Assembly: GCA_003545125.1 (NCBI GenBank) | Contig: DQCI01000223.1 | Span: forward strand, 45,783-51,351 | Direction: 5' to 3' | DNA length: 5,569 nucleotides | Origin: Paracoccaceae bacterium | GTDB lineage: Bacteria; Pseudomonadota; Alphaproteobacteria; Rhodobacterales; Rhodobacteraceae | Part shown: positions 1-3,676 of the stretch, piece after piece | Layout of the letters: each line of letters begins with the position of its first letter | Numbering within the stretch: the first letter of the stretch is position 1 | Notes under the pieces: model-generated | What the model was told of the DNA's origin: nothing | The model's database searches: none | What the model saw: the letters and a program-made list of their open reading frames with translations, nothing else | Translations under genes and position numbers: made by a program

Positions 1-185
1 GTTCCCAGCCAGTCCGGCCAGAGGGCAAGCCCGCCGGAAAGCAGCACCGCCGCAAGCGCCATCGTGGCGGTGGCAAAGGGCCAGAAAGCCCGCGCGACAT
101 GCTCGACGACCAGCCCCGCCTGCGTCAGTCGCAGGGGCCATCGCAGGCGTTCGAACGCCGCTTCGGTCAGCTTGGGATCGGTCAT
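1..185 (-). CDS. TIGR02302/DUF4175-family membrane protein, N-terminal part
   Basis: Only the first 61 codons are in the window; the gene runs off the left edge. The product begins MTDPKLTEAAFERLRWPL and has a hydrophobic segment at about residues 34-55 (FWPFATATMALAAVLLSGG) followed by LALWPDWLG. The basic/aromatic lead, single early membrane segment and Trp/Pro-rich exit match my memory of the start of the large alphaproteobacterial TIGR02302 (DUF4175) proteins, which are membrane-anchored and of unknown function. I chose the ATG at 185-183 because AAGG sits 5 nt upstream. An in-frame ATG at 203-201 would add six residues (MRKKVP) but has no comparable spacing to a ribosome site. The gene is 259 bases beyond the DJ-1-like gene, so it is probably not part of that operon. 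The family call rests on a short N-terminus. Confidence 0.66.
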   Translation of the reverse strand, partial: MTDPKLTEAAFERLRWPLRLTQAGLVVEHVARAFWPFATATMALAAVLLSGGLALWPDWLG

Positions 186-189
186 CGGG

Positions 190-197
190 ACCTTTTT
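190..197 (-). promoter_or_regulatory. Ribosome binding site of the TIGR02302-like gene
   Basis: On the minus strand AAAAAGGT precedes ATG 185-183, with AAGG ending 5 nt before the start. This site decides between the two in-frame ATGs: it lies inside the reading frame if the upstream ATG (203-201) is used, and in the right place for initiation at 185. Confidence 0.6.
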
Positions 198-223
198 GCG
201 CATTTCTTCGCATCAAACCTACC

Positions 224-254
224 CCGCGCGGCGCGGTCTTCCTAGGCCGCGCGG
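224..254. repeat. GC-rich inverted repeat, 9-bp arms
   Basis: CCGCGCGGC at 224-232 pairs perfectly with GCCGCGCGG at 246-254 across a 13-nt loop. Read on the minus strand, the hairpin lies about 38 bases before the TIGR02302-like start codon and is followed by GGTAGGTTTGATG, which has only three consecutive T. It could be a weak terminator for readthrough from the DJ-1-like gene or a 5'-leader structure. Part of the stem may be incidental in such GC-rich DNA, since each arm contains the self-complementary CCGCGCGG. Confidence 0.4.
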
Positions 255-317
255 CACAGCTGGCGGCAAAGTGAAGAAACCCGCCGTCCCGCAGTCGTGG
301 TCCAGATACATTGAATT

Positions 318-369
318 GCCAGGGGACCCGGCACAGCCGAGTGTTGCTCCATGTAAGGGGAACCCTGGC
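318..369. repeat. Long-range inverted repeat, 7-bp arms plus inner 3 bp
   Basis: GCCAGGG at 318-324 is the exact reverse complement of CCCTGGC at 363-369. Inside, CCC (327-329) can pair with GGG (358-360) across a 2x2 internal loop. The 28-nt interior could fold further (GCACA against TGTTGC with one bulge). On the minus strand the structure is followed by AATTCAATGTATC, which is AT-rich but not a U-tract. It may be an untranslated structured element or part of the operon end. Confidence 0.35.
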
Positions 370-422
370 TTTGACTGCGTCGATTTGCGTCGGTACCCAC
401 GTGTCAGGCGCCGGGCGGGGTT

Positions 423-440
423 GGCGCGCCCGACCGCGCC
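423..440 (-). terminator. Weak candidate transcript-end hairpin after the DJ-1-like gene
   Basis: On the minus strand, four bases after the DJ-1-like stop codon, GGCGCG and CGCGCC form a 6-bp stem with a 6-nt loop (stems 435-440 and 423-428). The following bases are AACCCCGCCC, with no T-run, so it is not a standard intrinsic terminator. It may stabilise the 3' end or mark a Rho-dependent end. The call rests on position and the stem only. Confidence 0.22.
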
Positions 441-444
441 GTGG

Positions 445-996
445 TCAGGACGCGACCCGCGCGAGGATGGCCCCGGCCAGAAGGTGGGCATGGCCGCCGG
501 TGCGCGCAGTGATCAAATCGCCGTCTTCGACCAGGTCCTGGTCGACGAACGTGGCCCCGTAGGCGATGGCATCGCCGTACAGGTTGGGGTGGCAGGTCAG
601 CTTGCGCCCCTGGATCATCTGGGTGTGCGGCGCACAGAGCCAGAGCCCGTGGCAGATGATACCCTTCACCAGGTCGGGCTTCTCAAAAGCGCGGCGCAGA
701 AGGTCGGTCGCCGGTGGCAGCTTGGCAAGATCCTCGGTATAGCGCAGCCGGTCCGAAACCATCCCCGAGGGGACGATCAGCGCATCCAGGCTGTCGAGAT
801 CAAGCGTCTCGAGATCGCCGCGGCACTCGAAGGGCGCATGGTATTCGTGCCCCTTGAAGGTGATCGCTTCGTTGCCCCAGAGCCGGGTGACGAATTGCGC
901 GTCCACGCCCGCTTCCAGGAAGCGGTAATGGTAGTACCAGATCTCGTGTTCGTAGAAATCGCTTTCGATCAGAATGGCGACTTTGGGTGCGGTCAT
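445..996 (-). CDS. DJ-1/PfpI-family protein (class I amidotransferase-like fold)
   Basis: 183 residues, the usual length for a single-domain DJ-1/PfpI protein, predicted cytosolic with no signal peptide. The N-terminal strand (PKVAILIESDFYEHE) leads to Glu18, which aligns with the conserved Glu near the reactive Cys. The nucleophile elbow IICHG gives Cys115-His116. The segment VPSGMVSDRLR aligns with PfpI's PGG..ERVR and has Asp82 where PfpI has the Glu of its Cys-His-Glu triad. Known family members are proteases, chaperones, glyoxalases or deglycases, and which applies here cannot be read from the sequence. The start ATG 996-994 is supported by a strong GGAGG. It lies 31 bases after the small membrane protein gene and is probably the last gene of the glucan operon. 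A role against reactive sugar carbonyls would fit the neighbours, but that is inference. Confidence 0.88.
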   Translation of the reverse strand: MTAPKVAILIESDFYEHEIWYYHYRFLEAGVDAQFVTRLWGNEAITFKGHEYHAPFECRGDLETLDLDSLDALIVPSGMVSDRLRYTEDLAKLPPATDLLRRAFEKPDLVKGIICHGLWLCAPHTQMIQGRKLTCHPNLYGDAIAYGATFVDQDLVEDGDLITARTGGHAHLLAGAILARVAS

Positions 997-1001
997 GGGA
1001 G

Positions 1002-1006
1002 CCTCC
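1002..1006 (-). promoter_or_regulatory. Ribosome binding site of the DJ-1-like gene
   Basis: GGAGG on the minus strand lies 5 nt before ATG 996-994, within the 31-base gap after the preceding gene. It fixes the start and indicates efficient, independent initiation. Confidence 0.75.
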
Positions 1007-1027
1007 GAGGCGCGCGGGCGTGTGGTT

Positions 1028-1432
1028 TCAGACTGTGCCGCTGTCGGGCGGTCTATGGGGGGCGGGTGGCGTGTCGGGCGCGGCGCCGTGAGGGTGGTGG
1101 CTGATCTCGTCGCCCGCGCTGCCGGTGCGAAGCTCGCCTTCGAGTTCGAGATCGCTGAGCGCGAAGATCTCGGCGCTTTCGATCAGTTCGAGCAAGCCGC
1201 GCAGGGTGGTGACGACACCAAACAGCACGATGCCGTGCAGCGCCTGGACGAAAGTTTCAAACTCCTCGATCGCGCCCTCGACCAGTTCGAGCAGGCCGGT
1301 GAGCACAAGGCCGAAACCGAGGATGACGTTGGTGGCCGGGTGGCGCACCAGCGGTTTGGCGACGGAGGCGAAGGCGAACAGGATGCGGCGAAGGGTGCCG
1401 CGGGGTTTGGCATTGGCAGGCAGGTCGGTCAT
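1028..1432 (-). CDS. Small two-helix membrane protein, unrecognised
   Basis: 134 residues; I do not recognise the family. A short basic N-terminus (KPRGTLRRIL) precedes two hydrophobic segments, about residues 35-52 (NVILGFGLVLTGLLELV) and 65-84 (LHGIVLFGVVTTLRGLLELI), joined by an acidic linker (EGAIEEFETF). The segments share FG(L/V)V, then GLLEL(V/I)E(G/S)A, and look like an internal duplication. The C-terminal 30 residues or so are polar and probably disordered, with SHHPHG and several prolines. Codon third positions are overwhelmingly G/C, as in the neighbours, which supports a real gene. The start ATG 1432-1430 has only a weak ribosome site (GGTAAA) and lies 63 bases after the AGE-STAS gene, beyond a strong hairpin. 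It is followed after 31 bases by the DJ-1-like gene. It could anchor or sense for the operon's soluble enzymes, but nothing in the sequence proves that. Confidence 0.75.
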   Translation of the reverse strand: MTDLPANAKPRGTLRRILFAFASVAKPLVRHPATNVILGFGLVLTGLLELVEGAIEEFETFVQALHGIVLFGVVTTLRGLLELIESAEIFALSDLELEGELRTGSAGDEISHHPHGAAPDTPPAPHRPPDSGTV

Positions 1433-1453
1433 GGTTTTACCGTTGGCGAAAGT

Positions 1454-1485
1454 GCGCCGCCGCCCGGACGTGCCGGCGGCGGCGC
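1454..1485 (-). promoter_or_regulatory. Intercistronic GC hairpin, 11-bp perfect stem
   Basis: 1454-1464 (GCGCCGCCGCC) pairs exactly with 1475-1485 across a 10-nt loop, and two more G-C pairs are possible past one bulged base. It begins about 10 bases after the stop codon of the AGE-STAS gene and ends about 21 bases before the next ATG. There is no T-run on either side, so it is not a classic intrinsic terminator. It may protect the 3' end of the upstream message, or lower expression of the downstream genes. The sequence alone does not separate these. Confidence 0.55.
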
Positions 1486-1495
1486 CATGTTGGTG

Positions 1496-3640
1496 TCAGC
1501 GAAGCGTGATTTCCTCGTCGAATTCGGCGGCGCGCACGGCGCCCGCGACCGCCTCATTCGCGTCTCTCAACACGATGTCGAAATCAGCGCCGGCCTTTTG
1601 CTTGCGGAACACGAGATACCGCAGCGCTTCGGGACAGAGCGAAACCAGTGCGCCGGCGTCGATCGCGAGCCCGGTGGCGCCGGCGGCGAGCGCTTCCTGC
1701 ATCGCAGCGTCGAGATATTTGAGGTCATGCGGGCCGAGCGCGCCGATCAGCGCGATCCGGGCGGTCCCGTCCTCGACGCCCAGAAGATCGGCGTTGAACC
1801 GCACCTCGGCCGGGGTCAGCCGCACCCGAACGCGAATGTCGCCGTGGCCCTCGGGCAGCGTCACGGTGAGCGCTTCGGAATCGTAAGCGTCGTAGGCCTG
1901 GCCGTCGATCCAGACATCGGAGATCCGCACCGACCCCTCGGGCAGGATGTCGGGCTGGACCCGCAGAAGCCCGTCGACGCAGCCGCCCGGGACGGGGCGG
2001 AAGTGGAAGTCCATCGGCTCCTTGTGGACAAGCAGGTTGGAATAGACCGAGGCGAGGTAGCACAGCTCGAACGAGTGGTAGCCTGCCATCGAATGGCTGC
2101 CTTTGCCGCGCTCGGTTCCCAGCGTATAGGGCTGACCGTTGGCGAGCGTGTTGAAATAGATCCCACCCGAGTCGACGTCGAGGAAGAAGGCGTTGTAGAA
2201 CGCCGCCCCCTCGCGGGCGTAGCGCAGGTAGTCGTCCTTGCCGGTGGTGCCTGAAAGGATCAGGTAAGCGAGGATGCCCTGTTCCTGCTGCCACCACGCC
2301 TTGCGATCATGCCAGGCGTAACGGTGGAACTTTTGGCCCGGCTCCAGCACCCGCTCGACCACGTCATACCAGCCGCCGCGCTGGCGGTCGCAGCCGTGGT
2401 CGGGGACCAGCCCCGCGATCTTCTCGGCGAGGTCGCTGTACGCGTCTTTGGCGCGCAACGAATTCATGCGCGTCAGGTTCCAGGCGATTTTGAGGTTATG
2501 GCCGACAACCGCGCGGTTCTGCTGCCAGCCCCAGGTCTGGTCCTTGGTCCAGTCCTCGTGGAATTTCTCCTGCACGAAGGGGCTTTCGGCGTAATCGGGG
2601 AAACGGGCGGCGATGGTGTCGAAGGTGTATTCGAGGAAGTCCGCATACTCATCGCGCCCGGTGGCGAGCCACAGGTTGATGAGATAGGCGGGCGCGTGGT
2701 CGCCTACCGAATTCCAGTTCTTGCGCGCCCGGTTGTGGCCGAGCTGGTCGCTGCGCGGATCCAGCGTGATCGGATCGACATGGCTGAAGTAGCCGCCCGC
2801 TTCGCCGTGGTCCTTGTAGAACCGGTTGAACAGGTTGATCGTGCGGTGGGCGTCGTCGAGGATCGCGCTGTCGCCGGTGATCCGGTAGGTCTGCACCGGG
2901 CCCGCCAGCGCGTAGATCTGCTCGTAGCACGGCAGCGCGTCGTAGTCGTCGCCGAACTCGGAGGCGAGGATCTTCTGTTCGCCGCCGCCCGGTTTGACGT
3001 CGATCGCATGATACCAGTAGCAGATGTCCTCGCCCGCATCGACGAAGCGCAGGTGCTCGCGCAGATACTTCGTGCCCTTGTCGGCGGCTTCGAGGTAGCG
3101 GTCTTCGCCGGTCAGAAGATAGGCCGAGGCGAAGCCGTAGACCAGTCGCGAGATCGTGTCGGTCTCCTGCCGGCCCGAGCGGCCCTGGTCGCCGGTGATC
3201 GACAGGTTGGTGCGGTATTCGCGGTAGTCGATGGTGCCGTCGGGAAACTCGGCCTTGATATAAAAATCGGCGAGCTGGCGGATCTGGCTGATCCACCAGT
3301 CCTGCCTTTCGAACTCATAAGCCGTCTCGGTGCGGCCGGTGAAGACGATGTGCTTGGCGTCGAACAGCACGGTCTCATCGTTGCCGTCGGGATAGAACAC
3401 GCCGTAGGCAAACACCAACCGGCCGGGCACCAGCATTTCGCGCATGGCTCCGGTGGCGTCCTTGAAGCCCTCGCCGAGGTTGCGGATGACCTCTGCATAG
3501 GTGTTGCCGGTGAGGCCGACGCTATAGGGCCGACCGTCGCTGGTCTCCATCGTGAAGCGGTCGGTGGCGGCATCGAAACCGGTCACATAGCCGGCAATCA
3601 GATCGGAGAAGGTGAAGTCGAGTGTGTTGATGGCATTCAT
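1496..3640 (-). CDS. AGE-fold (N-acylglucosamine 2-epimerase-like) protein with C-terminal STAS-like domain
   Basis: 714 residues against roughly 400 for an ordinary AGE enzyme, with no signal peptide. Four parts are visible. (1) Residues 1-103 are beta-rich and OB-like (AGYVTGFDAATDRF, then MLVPGRLVFAYGVFYPDG). (2) About 111-540 form an AGE-type (alpha/alpha)6 barrel: GRQ with Arg157, GHNLKIAW with His381, KAWWQQEQ with Glu453, and KGSHSMAGYH with His522. The last aligns without gaps to the KGGPFKGCFH end motif of N-acetylglucosamine 2-epimerases, so the Arg and both catalytic-His positions appear kept. (3) 541-612 is a short beta segment (LLRVQPDILPEG). (4) About 622-714 resemble a STAS domain (GTARIALIGALG, GLAIDAGALVSLCPEALRYL). 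The family isomerises or epimerises sugars, and the substrate here is unknown. GHNLK has Lys384 where the family usually has Glu. The gene starts 36 bases after the debranching enzyme gene with AGAGG 6 nt upstream of ATG, suggesting co-expression and a substrate linked to released glucan or sugars. The AGE fold is fairly sure, STAS likely, the activity not. Confidence 0.85.
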   Translation of the reverse strand: MNAINTLDFTFSDLIAGYVTGFDAATDRFTMETSDGRPYSVGLTGNTYAEVIRNLGEGFKDATGAMREMLVPGRLVFAYGVFYPDGNDETVLFDAKHIVFTGRTETAYEFERQDWWISQIRQLADFYIKAEFPDGTIDYREYRTNLSITGDQGRSGRQETDTISRLVYGFASAYLLTGEDRYLEAADKGTKYLREHLRFVDAGEDICYWYHAIDVKPGGGEQKILASEFGDDYDALPCYEQIYALAGPVQTYRITGDSAILDDAHRTINLFNRFYKDHGEAGGYFSHVDPITLDPRSDQLGHNRARKNWNSVGDHAPAYLINLWLATGRDEYADFLEYTFDTIAARFPDYAESPFVQEKFHEDWTKDQTWGWQQNRAVVGHNLKIAWNLTRMNSLRAKDAYSDLAEKIAGLVPDHGCDRQRGGWYDVVERVLEPGQKFHRYAWHDRKAWWQQEQGILAYLILSGTTGKDDYLRYAREGAAFYNAFFLDVDSGGIYFNTLANGQPYTLGTERGKGSHSMAGYHSFELCYLASVYSNLLVHKEPMDFHFRPVPGGCVDGLLRVQPDILPEGSVRISDVWIDGQAYDAYDSEALTVTLPEGHGDIRVRVRLTPAEVRFNADLLGVEDGTARIALIGALGPHDLKYLDAAMQEALAAGATGLAIDAGALVSLCPEALRYLVFRKQKAGADFDIVLRDANEAVAGAVRAAEFDEEITLR

Positions 3641-3646
3641 GGGGAA

Positions 3647-3651
3647 CCTCT
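3647..3651 (-). promoter_or_regulatory. Ribosome binding site of the AGE-STAS gene
   Basis: AGAGG on the minus strand lies 6 nt before ATG 3640-3638, inside the 36-base gap after the debranching enzyme stop codon. It supports the annotated start. Confidence 0.65.
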
Positions 3652-3676
3652 GTGCGAATCTTTGGCGGGGCTGGGT

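Larger units (their letters stand above)
186..444. other. Gene-free intergenic region rich in inverted repeats
   Basis: This 259-base stretch lies between the stop of the DJ-1-like gene and the start of the TIGR02302-like gene. I found no convincing gene on either strand. It holds three inverted repeats, listed separately: a short stem right after the DJ-1 stop (423-440), a long-range repeat (318-369) and a 9-bp GC stem (224-254). It should contain the end of the four-gene operon and may contain a promoter for the downstream gene. I could not identify a convincing -35/-10 pair. Confidence 0.6.

Noticed and set aside
296..320. A sigma70-type promoter for the TIGR02302-like gene
   Set aside because: TATCTG on the minus strand is a weak -10 and nothing resembling a -35 lies 16-18 bases upstream.
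318..369. A tRNA or other known RNA gene in the intergenic region
   Set aside because: A GGTTCC run resembles part of a T-arm, but no acceptor stem, anticodon arm or correct spacing could be found.
219..491. 90-codon open frame on the minus strand overlapping the end of the DJ-1-like gene
   Set aside because: The product is low-complexity, rich in Arg, Pro and Gly, has no ribosome site and overlaps a real gene in another frame.
64..1104. 346-codon open frame on the plus strand across the intergenic region and the DJ-1-like gene
   Set aside because: The product is Arg/Gly/Pro-rich without motifs and lies antisense to a well-supported DJ-1/PfpI gene. Its openness reflects base composition.
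1433..1495. The intercistronic hairpin as an intrinsic terminator splitting the operon
   Set aside because: No T-run follows the stem in either direction, and two same-strand genes follow closely.
974..2254. 426-codon open frame on the plus strand
   Set aside because: It lies antisense to the DJ-1-like start, the small membrane protein gene and the AGE-STAS gene. Its product has no recognisable domain, and long antisense frames are expected in DNA with such G/C-rich third positions.
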